Below, piece by piece: positions 32,004 through 43,785 of a stretch of DNA of 64,000 nucleotides. The position numbers were made by a program, and so were the translations under genes. The notes beneath the pieces are model-generated. The model was not told the DNA's origin, made no database searches, and was given only the letters and a program-made list of their open reading frames with translations. Origin of the DNA: Saccharum officinarum (Eukaryota > Streptophyta > Magnoliopsida > Poales > Poaceae); NCBI GenBank assembly GCA_020631735.1, contig CM036215.1:13666346-13730345 (forward strand). Reading direction: 5' to 3'. Each line of letters starts with the position of its first letter. Positions within the stretch are counted from its first letter, which is position 1.

Positions 32004-32582
32004 CACCTAGGGAAGTTCCAAAGACGTTGTGATATTAGTTTTCTTGTTAGTTACTCATCAAAGTCCAAAGCATATAGAGTATTTAACCATGCCACCGGGT
32101 TGGTTGAAGAAACATATGATGTGGAATTTGATGAATCTAATGGCTCCCAAGGAGCAATTGAGAATTGTGATGATGTAGGTGATGAACCATTGAGGGAGGC
32201 CATGAAGAACATGCCGGTGGGAGACATCAAGCCTAAAGATGATGAAGACGATGTACAAATTGTCAATCCACCATCTTCATCATATGTGCCTCAAGATGAT
32301 GACAAGAATGAGAGAGTTGAAAATGAAGACACCCATGTCTCTCATCATCAAGCCGAGGCACAAGCACAAGATGTTGATGCTCCCCATCCTACTCCTCAAA
32401 TGGTTGATCGAAGAAACTCACCCCTACTTCAAGCACATCCACAAGATCTCATCATAGGGAGTCCTACAAAGGGTGTAATGACTCGATCTCAAAAGTTTAA
32501 TTCTTTTGTTGAACATCACTCTTTTGTCTCTTGTCTTGAACCTAAGAATGTAGAAGAAGCTCTTCAAGATCCGGATTGGTGA
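32004..32582 (+). pseudogene. pol: Sirevirus integrase C-terminus and linker
   Basis: In frame with the integrase: RVFNHATGLVEETYDVEFDE, then an Asp/Glu/Pro-rich linker ending near EALQDPDW. A one-base loss in a G run near 32575-32578 gives the stop at 32580-32582. Confidence 0.85.
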
Positions 32583-34075
32583 ATGCCATGCATGAAGAAT
32601 TGAACAACTTCGCCCGCAATCAAGTTTGGACACTTGAAGAGCATCCAAAAGGTGCAAGAGTCATTGGAACCAAGTGGGTGTTCCGCAACAAACAAGATGA
32701 TCAAGGTGTAGTAGTAAGAAACAAGGCAAGACTAGTAGCAAAAGGGTTCTCTCAAGTTGAAGGTCTTGATTTTGGAGAGACTTTTGCACCCGTTGCAAGA
32801 CTTGAAGCCATTCGTATCCTTCTTGCATATGCATCACATCATGATATGAAACTATATCAAATGGATGTGAAAAGTGCATTTTTAAATGGCTTCATAAATG
32901 AACTAGTCTATGTTGAACAACCTCCCGGGTTTGAAGACCCTAGATATCCTAATCATGTTTATAGGTTGTCCAAGGCGCTATATGGGCTCAAGCAAGCCCC
33001 TAGAGCGTGGTATGAGCGCCTCTAGGACTTCCTCATTGAGAAGGGCTTCATTATTGGGAAGGTTGACACCACACTATTCACCAAGAAGTTTAATGAAGAG
33101 ATCTTCATTTGTCAAGTCTATGTTGATGATATTATCTTCGGGTCAACAAATGAAGATTATTGCAAAGAATTTGGTGAATTGATGTCAAAAGAGTTCGAGA
33201 TGTCAATGATTGGTGAGCTAACATTCTTCCTTGGGTTTCAAGTCAAGCAAATGAGAGAAGGGATTTTTATCTCTCAAGAAAAGTATACCAAGGATCTTCT
33301 CAAAAGATTCAAGATGGAAGAATGCAAGCCAATCAAGACCCCAATGCCAACTAATGGACATCTCGACCTAGATGAGGGAGGTAAACCAATCGATCAAACT
33401 CTTTACCGTTCTATGATTGGTAGCTTGTTGTACCTTACCGCATCTAGGCCCGACATCATGTTTAGTGTGTGCATGTGTGCCCGCTTTCAAGCGTGCCCTA
33501 AAGAACCTCACATAAGTGCCGTAAAAAGAATCCTAAAATATCTTAAGTATACCCTAAGCATCGGACTTTGGTACCCCAAAGGAGGTAGATTCCAACTAGT
33601 TGGCTACTCCGATTCGGACTATGCTGGTTGCAAAATTGATAGAAAAAGCACATCCGGAGGATGCCATTTGCTTGGGAGATCCTTAGTATCTTGGTCATCT
33701 AAAAAGCAAAATAGTGTGGCTTTGTCCACCGCCGAGGCGGAATACATTGCCGCGGGGGCTTGTTGTGCACAAATCCTATACATGAAACAAACCCTCCTAG
33801 ACTATGGAGTTGTTCTTGAAAAGGTGCCGCTTTTATGTGACAATGAAAGTGCGGTTAAAATTGCTAATAATCCGGTACAACACTCTCGCACCAAGCACAT
33901 TGATATCCGCCACCACTTTCTAAGAGATCATGTTGCTAAAAATGATATATCACTAGAAGGTGTAAGAAGTGAAAATCAATTAGCGGATATCTTCACTAAA
34001 CCTTTAGATGAGGCTACCTTTTGTAGATTGAGAAGTGAACTAAATGTGCTTGATTCTAGTAACTTTAAAAGATGA
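32576..34075 (+). pseudogene. pol: Sirevirus reverse transcriptase and RNase H (one TAG)
   Basis: Frame with [43 protein letters not shown] and [14 protein letters not shown], then TAG at 33023-33025, then open again. The catalytic YVDD has its Asp pair at 33125-33130. RNase H motifs include STAEAEYIAAG and ENQLADIFTKPLDEATF. The natural stop is at 34073-34075. Confidence 0.92.
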
Positions 34076-34559
34076 GCTTGTGTTGTCCCTTGCATTGCAT
34101 TGTACTTTATGCCATGTTTATTTTCCCGCAATGCATCTAGGACTTGTCTAACACGGTTACGATAACCCTCCTTTGGAGGAGTGAAAAAGCCTAACCATGG
34201 ATCAAACTTGACAAGCAACCTAGCTCTCCTTTCTTGTTTTGCATTGCATATGCATGGTTGTTGCTTTGTCGTTTCTTTTCGGTTTAGCTTTGAGTAACCT
34301 CTGTGTTCGTCCATGAATAGAGAGAGCATTTGAAGCTCCCAAGGGTTCATAAACTCTATTGCATAGCCATACGTTGCTCCTCGGGTGTTTATTGAATATT
34401 TTCTTAAAAATAATACTAGCCTAAGGCAAAATATTTTGAAAATTTTGAGAGTTTGAGTGAGGTCACTCATATCAGGTTCCAATTGGTGTTTATTTGAGTC
34501 TCTTTGAATTAGAACTTAATTAGGAGAAGTCGCGTCGAAAAACGGTTTGAAAAAGAGCT
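34076..34559 (+). other. Post-pol spacer, first part
   Basis: AT-rich, no supported ORF. It separates the pol stop from the half-palindrome array. Confidence 0.5.
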
Positions 34560-34910
34560 TTTTATAGCGACCGGACGCTGGACCGGACGCTGCATCGGAC
34601 GCGGTTCAGTTTCACCACCGCATCTGGTCCTTGCGTCCACCAGCGCGTCCGGTCATTCCTGAAGTTTTTCTTCGAAACCTCTAACCGGACGCTGCACCGG
34701 ACGCGCCTCTGTCGACCACCACGTCCAGTCCCGGCAACCACCACCGCGTCCGGTCATCCGTTCCATCTTTCCGGGCTATGTCAAACCGGACGCTGTCAGC
34801 GTCCGATCATGGATAATCGGACACGTCCGGTCATTACAGGAGCTTACTAGAATGTGACCGGACGCTGCCTCCACCGCATCTGGTCATCCGACCACCGCGT
34901 CCGGTCATCA
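34560..34910 (+). promoter_or_regulatory. CpG half-palindrome array between pol and env-like region
   Basis: Repeated ACCGGACGC and GCGTCCGGTC half-sites, at least ten across 350 bp (for example 34569, 34578, 34648, 34684, 34695, 34746, 34785, 34827, 34858, 34897). This is the same motif as in the LTR promoter arrays but not the same flanking sequence. Confidence 0.6.
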
Positions 34911-35796
34911 CGCAAAAAGCGGATCTCACCCTTTTTAACCGTACGATTGGATCTCAATCTCGTCTTTCATCTGTTGCCGTTTTCACCGTTTCGCCGACTC
35001 GCCGTGTTTCCGCCGCCGCGCCATCACCGCCGCAAGCTCCTCCTCATGCCTGCATCCGCGCCACCGCTGCCACAGCGCCCTAGCTCCTCACGCCCAGCAC
35101 CGAGCAGCACCACCGCCGCCGCCGCGCCCGCGCTCGCACCAGCGCCCGCACTGAGCCGCCGCGCCCGCGCTTGCGTGCACCTCGCCGGAGCTGCGCCGCC
35201 GCAGCCACGCCGCCGAAGATCCCCCGCGCCCTAGCTTCTCCTCGGAGCTCTCCCTTTGCCGCGCGCGCCCATCGCCGAGGTTCTCGTTTTTCCCACCAAA
35301 AACCCTAACCCTAGGTCGCGAGTTTTTCGTCTTCGAAATCATCTCCGTCTTCACGATCGTTTTCGTCTCCGCAAGGTGACATCTTCTCCTTGGATTAGGG
35401 TTTACCGTCGATTTTCCGGTGAATTACTAATTCAATTATCGATCGATCGTCGATTGTATTCTAGGGTTTCGGTCGCCATCTTCGGGTAACCCTAACGCGT
35501 CGAGATCGTCTTCCGATCACCGGATCATCACTCGTCGAGGTAGCTATCGCGGTCATCTCATATCTTACCTCTCCTGCTTGCTCTTACTAGGATCTCGCTT
35601 ATCTTTTAGATATATATGTTGCTTATAGTAGATCCATCTATTCTATCGTTTCAGTTTGTCCTGTCAGTGCTGAGTGGTTCAGGTGATCAGTTGTGAATCC
35701 GAGGCCAAGCCTATGGATACGGATTGAGGCCAAGCCTCACAAGGTTCAGTACATCATCTGCATTTTCAGTTTCTCTCAGTACATCCTCTTGTCAGT
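34911..35796 (+). promoter_or_regulatory. Promoter/5'-UTR-like segment before the env-like frame
   Basis: A GC-rich block (35000-35250) is followed by telo-box-like AAAAACCCTAACCCTAGG (35300-35317), CTAGGGTTT (35462-35470), a donor-like GAG|GTAGCTATC near 35540 and an acceptor-like CTTGTCAG ending at 35795, one base before the env-like ATG. This resembles the leader and first intron of a plant housekeeping gene. The short Ala/Pro-rich frame 34854-35234 is probably non-coding. Confidence 0.45.
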
Positions 35797-38229
35797 ATGG
35801 TTTGTTGCAAGAACGCTGGTGGGGCACCTAGTGACGGGGATGACAGTCCCCCCAGGAGGACAGAGGTAGCTCGCGGGAAGCGAGTTAAGATTGCTGCCAA
35901 GAAAAGGAAGAGAACTCTTACAGAGGCAGAGATAGCTCAGGCAGTGGCAGATGCAGCAGATGCAGCAGAGAGGGGAGGCAGGAGCAGTGGTATTCGCATT
36001 GGCGAGAGTCGCTTTCATCTTGAAGGTCGACAACTCGGCACAGAGGCTACAGAGGAGACAGTAGAGGCTACAGAGGAGATAGTGGATGCCCCTGCAGAGC
36101 AGCCTACAGAGGATCCACAGGAGACTGAGGAGCAGACAGTACAGACTCCACAGCGTCGTCGCTCAGGACGTACGCGAGCTCAGGTCACTCCTAGGCCAGA
36201 GGGTCAACGTCGTGGAGGTCGTCCACCTCCCAGGGCTAGAGGTCACCCCCCAGTTGAGCACTTTGACCTCAGGGGTGCTACAGCCAGACAGGTCCAGGCC
36301 CTCAGGTTTGTTGAGGTCACTCGGTGGTTCCCACCCCAGCGAGATCCCCGGGCGTCAGAGGGCTTCTACACACCTCTGCACGAGGATTTCTACAGGGCCT
36401 ATGTCGACAGTGGAATAGCTTTCAGACCCCAGAGAGTCTATCGACTAGAGGCACTAGTTGAGGTGGTTGGTGAGCAGCTTCGTCCACATCTGTCTTTTCT
36501 GTCTGGACTATCAGATCTACTTGGACGGACTGGAGCATACTGCGGAACCTAGGTCAGAGAGTTTTACTCGTCACGATGGATCGACTCTGCACATCAGTTC
36601 ATCCACTTTGCTTTTTGAGGTCGTGACCGCAGGTTATACAGCACCAGGGTACGGGAGATTCTCAGACTCCCCGCTTCAGAGACCAAGATCCATCAGTTGT
36701 GCTTCGGACAGACTGCTCCTCTGAGATGCCCTCACGGCGGGACAGTTCCTCCTACTGACTTGATTCGACCCTGCTTCCGTGAGCCTTTTGGCGAAGGGTC
36801 TCGATGCACACCAGCCAGCTTGACACCCATAGCGAGAGTACTAGATGCTATAGTGAGGAGGACACTTCTTCCGAGGCTTGGATACAGAGAGGGTCTCACT
36901 CGCATGCAGCTATGGGTGGTACATCACCTCGTCTCACAGACCCCGTTTGACCTTTGGGATCTGATACTTTGTGAGATGGAGGATATCTTGACAGAGGGAT
37001 TCAAGGGACACAGGCAGCTACCATATGCACACTGGATCTGCTTCATCATCAGGACTGCTTGTGAGTTGCCTGCAGAGATTAGAGCTGAAATCTCTGATAC
37101 TACCACAACCTTCCCAGAGTATGATATCCGCTAGCTGTGGGCATCAGTGACTAGAGGGCAGGCGCCTGGCCCAGGACAGCGACAGAGGCCAGAGGTACCA
37201 GAGACAGCCGCTGAGCAGGACGAGACCGTTGAGGGTCTTGCCGAGGTAGAGCTTGCAGATTTAGATGCTCAGCCGGCTGATCAAGCCGAGGATGTGGCCA
37301 CTGACAGCACAGATGAAGACTATTAGCCCATCCCTCGGTACCACTCTCCTCGGCCTCACGACCATGAGGCCGGTGGCTCTGGCTCAGCCTCCCGCTCAGA
37401 TCCAGCCATGGTGGCTATCCTTGAGAGGTTGACCCAGGCCTAGGAGAGACAGGAGATACAGATGCAGCGACAGGCACAGGACTCAGCTACAGCGTTTGCA
37501 CAGATTCAGGCTCGCCAGGACGAGCTCCAGAGGCAGCAGCTCGAGTTTCAGCGACAGCAGTTTGAGATGCAGAGGCAGCAGGCAGCCACTCAGCAGCAGT
37601 ACTTAGAGCTCCTGCGCCACCTTGTCACTGTGGGAGTACCGCCACCACCGTTTGTCCTGACTCCAGCCTTATAGTCCAGTGGACTTCAGAGTCAGGGGCA
37701 GCCGAGCTTTCAGTACACCTCTCCTCAGCAGCAGGTACCGCAGACGTTTCAGTCTCCGAGCTACACGCCTATCCAGACAGGATTTACTTCACCAGCTCAG
37801 CCGGAACCACACCTCCTCTTAGGCCCGGCATTCCCTGATTTCAGTGCTACATACAGCGAGCTGACTGGACAGCCGACACCGTCGCACTCTACTTTTGTGA
37901 CTACCTCAGACATGTCGGTTTCAGAGACTGCTGCGTTTCTAGTGACAGGGGCTGCCACTATAGACACTCTGCCTTCCTCAGTTGCATCTAAAGATCCTCC
38001 CACTCTAGGTGTCTTTCAGGCTTAGGCGACAGTGACCGATCCGATAGTTGCTTCTACACCTTCAGTCACTGCACCTCCTCTACAGACCCAGATTACTTCA
38101 CTGCCAGCTTCAGCTTCAGAGGGTTAGCCTGACAGTTCAGAGTCTGAGGAGGATACTTCACAGTTCGTGATCACTCCGCGCTCCTCGGCACCAGACACGA
38201 CAGCTTCTGTTCCCCCGTCAGGTCCCTAG
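35797..38229 (+). pseudogene. Sirevirus env-like frame, broken only by point stop codons
   Basis: From ATG 35797 a single frame can be followed for 2.4 kb without indel. Stops are TAG at 36550, 37132, 37324, 37441, 37672, 38023, 38125 and 38227 and TGA at 36616. The basic N-terminus (RGKRVKIAAKKRKR) may be a nuclear signal. A middle region of unknown fold (about 36697-37131) is followed by an acidic part and a Gln-rich coiled coil (37444-37610), then a Ser/Thr/Pro-rich end. I see no convincing membrane helix. The position after pol matches the env-like gene of Sireviruses; its role is not established. Confidence 0.75.
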
Positions 38230-38680
38230 ATTAGTTTTTGGCAGTTGATGCCAAAGGGGGAGAGAGAGCATAGATTCAGGGGGAGTGGTGATAGATGGTT
38301 TTGTTTTTCGTGTGTGCTACTTTCATGCATCATGTTTACTTTTCTCGCCCTGCATTGTGTGACTTTGAGTTTGTGAGACTATGTCTTAATGTTTTATGTC
38401 ACTTGTGAGACTATGTCTTAATGTTTTATATCACTTAATGGTGTTTAGCTCATAAGGTTGTGCTTCCGTGCCTTACTCCAATTTCATATGAGCTATGTTT
38501 TATGTGTACTAACTCTTCATGTTTTATCTTATGAGTACACTCAGTTGGCTTGGAACACATAAGCAATGATAACCCCTTGTGCTTACAGCTTTATGCTTAT
38601 GTGAACCAAGCATGATCGAAAACCTCAACTCATATCTTCTAAATCTAAGTGTTGTCATTAATCACCAAAAAGGGAGAGAT
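38230..38680 (+). other. Sirevirus 3' UTR with several polypurine tracts
   Basis: Purine runs AAAGGGGGAGAGAGAG (38254-38269), TTCAGGGGGAG (38276-38286) and AAAAAGGGAGAGA (38667-38679). The last abuts the 3' LTR at 38681 and is the likely plus-strand primer. Multiple tracts are a known Sirevirus trait. Confidence 0.75.
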
Positions 38681-40300
38681 TAAAAGCATCTAAGTCCCGG
38701 TGTTGGTTTCGGCAATTGATGACAACGCATAATTACCATGACTAACATGTGTTTTATAGAAACGTTGGTAAGTTAGGTCATGGAGATGATAACTGCTTTG
38801 GGCAATATGGTATTCATGTCCCTTGATGGAAATCGTTTCGGTTTTTAAAGGATCAACGACAAGATTAAGGACGGTTAGTTCCGGATGTCAAGATGTTGAG
38901 TTACATCTGGAATAGTCGTTAGGATCTTTGTTTCTTCCTTTGACCGTACTATAAAGGGGGGCATGAGCGAGTAGCTTGACTTAGGTGAGTCTTGTGTTTA
39001 GGTGTGGTGCACACTTGTCAAACTTAGCACTAGGTAGCTCTAGAAAAGCTCAGAGTTCAGTTGGAAGCAACTTGGTTCAAGTTGCGTCGCGTTTAGAAGA
39101 CGTTTGAGCCGTTTACCTATGACCGGACGCGTCCGGTCAGTACTAACTCTTCACTGCGGGTTCAACTGATCGACCGGACGCGGTCCTTGAGAGGACCGGA
39201 CGCGGTGGTCAGTCGGACACGTGTTCCAGAGGGTAAACAGCGTAATCGGACGCGACTGTGAAGTGATCGGCGCGTCCGGTCACGTTCCAGTAAGGTCCTG
39301 TGGTGACCTGACGCGTCCGGTCACCTATGATCGGACGCGGTCGTGCGTCAGGTCATTTTTCCAGTAAGCTCTTGCATGATCGGACGCGTCCGATCATCCC
39401 TGATCGACGCGTCCTGTTATCTTAGACCAGCGCGTCCGGTCATCACAGATCGGCGCGTCCGGTCACTCAGCGTAGCTTTCGGTTTTCGACCGTTACACCT
39501 GACCGGCGCGTCCGGTCATGTCGATAGGCGCGTCCGGTCAGTGCGCGTTTTGCTGATTCGAAAGGTAACGGTTGAATTTGTCTGAGGGGTGTATAAATAC
39601 ATCCCCTCCACCTCTTTTAGAAGTCTCTTGCTCATTTGTTCAGCTGAGAAACACCTTTAGAGTGCAAGGGAGTGCAAGAGCCCTAGTGAGGATAGAGATT
39701 TGCGAATCAAAGTTTGAGAATCCTCTCTAGTGACAAGAGTATAGCAAGTGTGCATCCATCTTCTTATTAGGCTTGTTGTGGTCAAGTGAGAGTTCTAGCT
39801 TGTTACTCTTGGTGATCGCCATCACCTAGACGGTTTGGTGGTGATTGAGAGTTTGGTGATCATCCGATGAGATTGTGGGTGACCCAACTCAAGTTGTGAG
39901 TGGTTTTGGGTGATTCGCCGCGGCGGAGTGTCGAAAAATCAACCCGTAGAGAGCACTTGATCCTTACGCGGATCAAGGGGGAGCTACACCCTTGCGCGGG
40001 TGCTCCAACGAGGACTAGTGGGGAGTGGCGACTCTCCGATACCTCGGTAAAACATCGCCGTGTTCCTAACCCTTACTTTCAAGCATTTACTTTTGTGCAT
40101 TACTTTAATTGCTTGTTTACTTTCCTAAATTTGCCATGCTAGTATAGGATTGGAACTTAGGGTGCAAAACTTTTATCGGTAGAATCACAAGGAACACTAG
40201 TAGGCACTAGGGGTGAAGTTTGGCTTGTAGGATTTAATTCTTGCAATTAATTTTTAGAAAAGCCCAATTCACCTCCCTCTTGGGCATCTTGATCCTTTCA
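38681..40300 (+). repeat. 3' LTR of the Sirevirus
   Basis: Aligns to 26827-28444 throughout. It starts TA instead of TG, from one transition. The palindrome array (39120-39540) has lost about 22 bp near 39127 and gained about 20-25 bp near 39376-39420 relative to the 5' LTR. Confidence 0.94.
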
Positions 40301-41462
40301 GCACCCACCAGTGTGAGTGACCGACGGTGTCTTCGGACTCCTGTTTCCCGTCCCCGTCTCGCACGAGGGCAAATTCTTTTCCCCAAACACTAGCTGCGAT
40401 TTGCTAGTAGCGGCCGGAGCCGGTGGCGGCATGAGCGCACCGGGCTAGCGGGCACGATGCGTCGGCAGACGCCATGGTGGTGTGCCCTGTCCTTGTGCGG
40501 CACTGCGGCTGTGCCCGGGCCCCGCATCCCGCATCTGGCAGGGCGGCGACAGGCAACAGTGAGCAATTCATGAATCAGTTTGCCGGATTTTTTTTCCAAA
40601 TTACTTAGTCTCCTGATTAAATATTTTAGGTCTCAAATACGAAGAGAAAAAAGAGTAGTACTACAAATTTAAAGACTTTCTTGCAAAGAGATGTGATTTG
40701 CTATATATTGTATAATTAAAACTACGTGGTGTTATATATGCCAAATATTAGGATTTGGGAATTCATGTTTTCAAAAAAAATTTACATCACTTCATATTTT
40801 GAATACCCAAGGGAAAAATCCTGAGCCTGCCACTAGGCGATGCAGTTGTATCCGAAGTAGTGCAGGCATAGAACCTTGTCGTCGTCCTCGGACGACGACG
40901 ACGAGCTACCTCTGCCCTTCACTAGGAGTCTAGGAGGTCGATCTCGAAGATAGGTTCGTCCAGGAGCATGACTGCACGGCTAGGGCCTGTAAGTTCCAAG
41001 AGTGAGTCGTCCTACGTATGTCAGATATATGTTCAAATGGGTTTAGTTATCCTGTTGTGAGATGAAAGAAATAGAGTAGCTTTCAGTAGTAGAACACATA
41101 CAGAATTACTGAGCAGAGGATAAATGCCCATTGAAATAAACATACTAATAGTTAGAATGGTTTCAATTCATTAGCAGATTATTAACCATGAATAGTACTC
41201 CTGTTTGTACTACAATGGGTAGTGTACGTCCAGCTAGTGGATCAGATGAAATGAGAGTAAAAAGATGAAGAAGCACTGGACGTGCCTGTGCGCTGAGGTG
41301 AGCGTCTGGCGATTGTTCCTGTCTCCACGGAAGAGGTAGTTGCGCTCCAGTCCAGGGAATCGCGCACGGCAACGTCGCCATAGACGTCCAGAGGCCACTG
41401 GATCGGAGGCCACCAGTGACGGTGAGATGAGCCAGCTTGACGAAGAAACCTCCATGGTGTCC

Positions 41463-42608
41463 GTTGACGGATCTAGCAGTGGGGCGGGAGGGGCTCTCCA
41501 TGGAGCTTATGGCGAGTTACACAACGCAGTGGCGAGTGTGGCACTTGTGGCTGTGTGGCTCCTACAGGAGCCTACTGGCCGTAAGTAAGGACACGGCCTG
41601 CCCAAAACTGCTAGCCGAGGCCCTCACACACTTCCTCCACTTGATCATCGTTCATGGGATCTCGAAGAAGATCACCATCGTGGCTCAAAAATAGAGTACC
41701 AAGCAGCATCGGAGGAGCCCTGGTCTCCTCCCCATCTTCTACCGAGGAGGGCAACCTACCTAGTAAGTAATTTCTCATATTCGTTTAAATCTTTACTTAT
41801 CCTTTTATGACATTTGATTTCCATTTGATGCCTTTATAGCTACTACACGCCTTTAGCTTGTCAATACTAGAATGGCTCTCCTAAATGTTTTCTGTCATGG
41901 CTGTGTTGAGAACGTTGAGAAGCAGTCAAGGAGGGCTCTGAATCTCGTCGGGAGGTTGAAGATGGCGGCGCTTCAGCTAGCAGCTGCGACTTGGGCCATG
42001 GGCCAACCCTTTCTCTACTCCCTCAATCGACCTATATTCCAGCCTAATAAGATTCGACCTTTTTTCCAAGGCCCAACAGGTCACAAACTCATGGCAACCA
42101 TCTAAATGTCTATCGGAAGAAGGCTCACGAGGTGGCGGCAGCAACTCATCCATCCGATGTCTATGCAAGAAGCCAATTCCCAAGTATCCAATTTACGTGA
42201 AATTAAGAACAAAATTCTGAGTAGCAGTAATCACATATTCTGATTTATTATATTCAGTTATCACATATGATGATATATGAGCATGTTCTTCATTTGATTA
42301 TTTCTCTAAAAAGTACGACCTTATTTTATTTGGCTAAAGCTGTCTTTGTTTGTATCTAAGCACACCATTTTGACCTTCATTTGCTGTAGTACCTTTCAAA
42401 TCTTGCTCCTAGTAGCAGCTAAAAAAACTGAGTTTAATTTATGCTTAATCTACCGCTTAGCGCCTTGAAAATTCTCCAGGAATCGGTTGTTGCTACAGTA
42501 TAAACACAGGATGCTTTAAGCACATGGATGCTTGCTTCAGAATTGTAACAAGCACAGTTTTGTGCATTCGTTAAACGTTGAACTTGAGCCCCCCTAAACA
42601 TCCATCCT
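41463..42608. mobile_element. Truncated hAT-like element replacing part of DUF6598 copy 1
   Basis: Begins GACGGATCTAGCAGTGGGGCGGG just inside exon 2, which is like the terminus of the hAT at 46314-47095. Its right part (about 42440-42600) is the reverse complement of 46318-46460, so it is an inverted relative. Terminal CAG and a clean target duplication are missing, and intron 1 of the gene is lost here. This suggests a deletion-associated rearrangement. Confidence 0.55.
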
Positions 42609-43106
42609 ATCTTGCCATAACTAACGACCCACTCCTTGCGGTGGATCTCAAAGATCTCGTATGGCCCCATCTCCTCCCCCTCCTCCTCCTCCTCCTCCTC
42701 TTTCATCTCCACGGCATGGTGGTCGTTGTTGTTTCCCTCGCGCGGCGTCTGGGTGGATACTATTTTGAGAGGCAAGTTTGCTGTGCCATGACTATTTTTT
42801 TTCCCAGCATGCTGAATATTATGTGCCTCTTGATGCTTCTTAATCAGAACATGCTTCAACTGTTTAAGCCGACAAATTTGTTGTTTACAATCTACTTGGT
42901 TTGAGTGAACCCTTCACTGATCTAAAAAACGTAGAAATGTGTACCCTCTGGCCTCTCTAGCTCAGTTTGCAAATAATGCCACTTTTGACCGAAGCAGTCA
43001 CAATTTTGTTACTCCTTGCTAATTGGAGTTCAGATAAAGAGCATCTCCTTTCTTTGGTGTATTTGTCCAATGCACCTTTTGGAGCGTTAACTCCCTTTGG
43101 TTATAA

Positions 43107-43434
43107 GGTCTGCTTGGATCAGTTACCAAGCTCTCCTGGCCTTGCTCCGCCCTCCTCGCCAGGCAAGAATAGGCAAAGCAAGCAAAGCTACCTGTTTGGT
43201 TTCTGTCTTGTCATGTTCTCTCTTTTCCCTTTCCACTGATTTGGCCGAACCGCTGGACAGAGCAAGCAAATCTTGTCCGCTTGGGAGAGTGGATTTGGCG
43301 AACGTGGTCAAGGAAAACCTTGTTGAGTCAAGCTAGCTTGCTGGGCAAAGCCAGTTTTTAACTCCGCTGCCAAACAGGTATCCTAGCTGAGTGAGGCAAA
43401 ACTGGAATGGGCAAGGGAACCAAGCAGACCCTTA
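43107..43434. mobile_element. MITE (Tourist-like) in the intron of the CCA partial copy
   Basis: Ends GGTCTGCTTGGATCAG and, on the other strand, GGGTCTGCTTGGTTCCC. Absent at the paralogous site near 17150. The flanking TTA/TAA-type duplication is not clean. Confidence 0.6.
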
Positions 43435-43785
43435 TTACCTTCTTCATGAAAATTGTTGTATCTTGTTTACAACTGTATGCTCAGAGAAGCTCACATGCAT
43501 AGCTTCTGTCCTGTGGAGGGACAATTTATAGTTTTGTATGGCTTCTGATGTACAATAACCAGACCTTGATTGGAGGTTGGTGACTAGATAGCATGTTGCA
43601 GCATAAATATTTTTGTGCTTGCTTTGGCTGCTAAAGTTGTGCCCAGCTTAAGGAGCAAATAAATTTGGATAATAAAATCCATTTGACCATTTCAACAAAT
43701 GAAGCTGCTGTCAAATATCCATTTTTATGTTCGTTGCATTATTTCTTTCAATTGTTTGCTTAAGAGTCTGTTGCATCATCAGCAG

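Larger units (their letters stand above)
26827..40300 (+). mobile_element. Sirevirus (SIRE/Maximus-type Ty1/copia) with env-like region
   Basis: LTRs 26827-28444 (1618 bp) and 38681-40300 (1620 bp). Met-tRNA primer site, large two-knuckle gag, pol, a long spacer and an env-like frame follow in the order known for Sireviruses. Flanks GCATC and GCACC form a 5-bp duplication with one mismatch. Over the first ~355 bp the LTRs differ at 13 sites, 12 of them transitions. It is nested in the hAT element. Confidence 0.95.
26608..40835. mobile_element. hAT element in exon 3 of DUF6598 copy 1, split by the Sirevirus
   Basis: The perfect 8-bp duplication GGCGATGC (26600-26607 and 40836-40843) brackets ends CAGGGGCGGGCCTAGCAT and, on the other strand, TAGTGGCAGGCTCAGGAT. 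After removing the Sirevirus (26827-40300) the element is 754 bp. No transposase is visible. Copy 2 of the gene (47196-47206) has the empty site. Confidence 0.82.
26147..42706 (-). pseudogene. DUF6598-domain gene, copy 1 (5'-truncated, split by hAT and Sirevirus)
   Basis: Pieces on the minus strand: remnant of exon 1 (42609-42706, start ATG at 42706, acidic Glu run then GPYEIFEIHRKEW), exon 2 (about 41286-41462), exon 3 split into 40836-41011 and 26147-26607. Exon 3 gives ELTGPSRTVML-like text, VNSVEATITARI, DVVLLDSRGQAVVPV and ends in AWSLLS followed by TAA (26147-26149). These are hallmarks of the grass DUF6598 family, whose function I do not know. Exon 2 carries indels, the exon 2-intron 1-exon 1 junction is replaced by a hAT fragment (41463-42608), and exon 3 is interrupted by 14.2 kb. 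The sequence upstream of exon 1 is cut by the duplication junction at about 42752. Confidence 0.75.

Noticed and set aside
34854..35234. Ala/Pro-rich 126-residue ORF in the pol-env spacer
   Set aside because: GC-rich low-complexity reading before telo-box and intron-like signals; more likely leader sequence.
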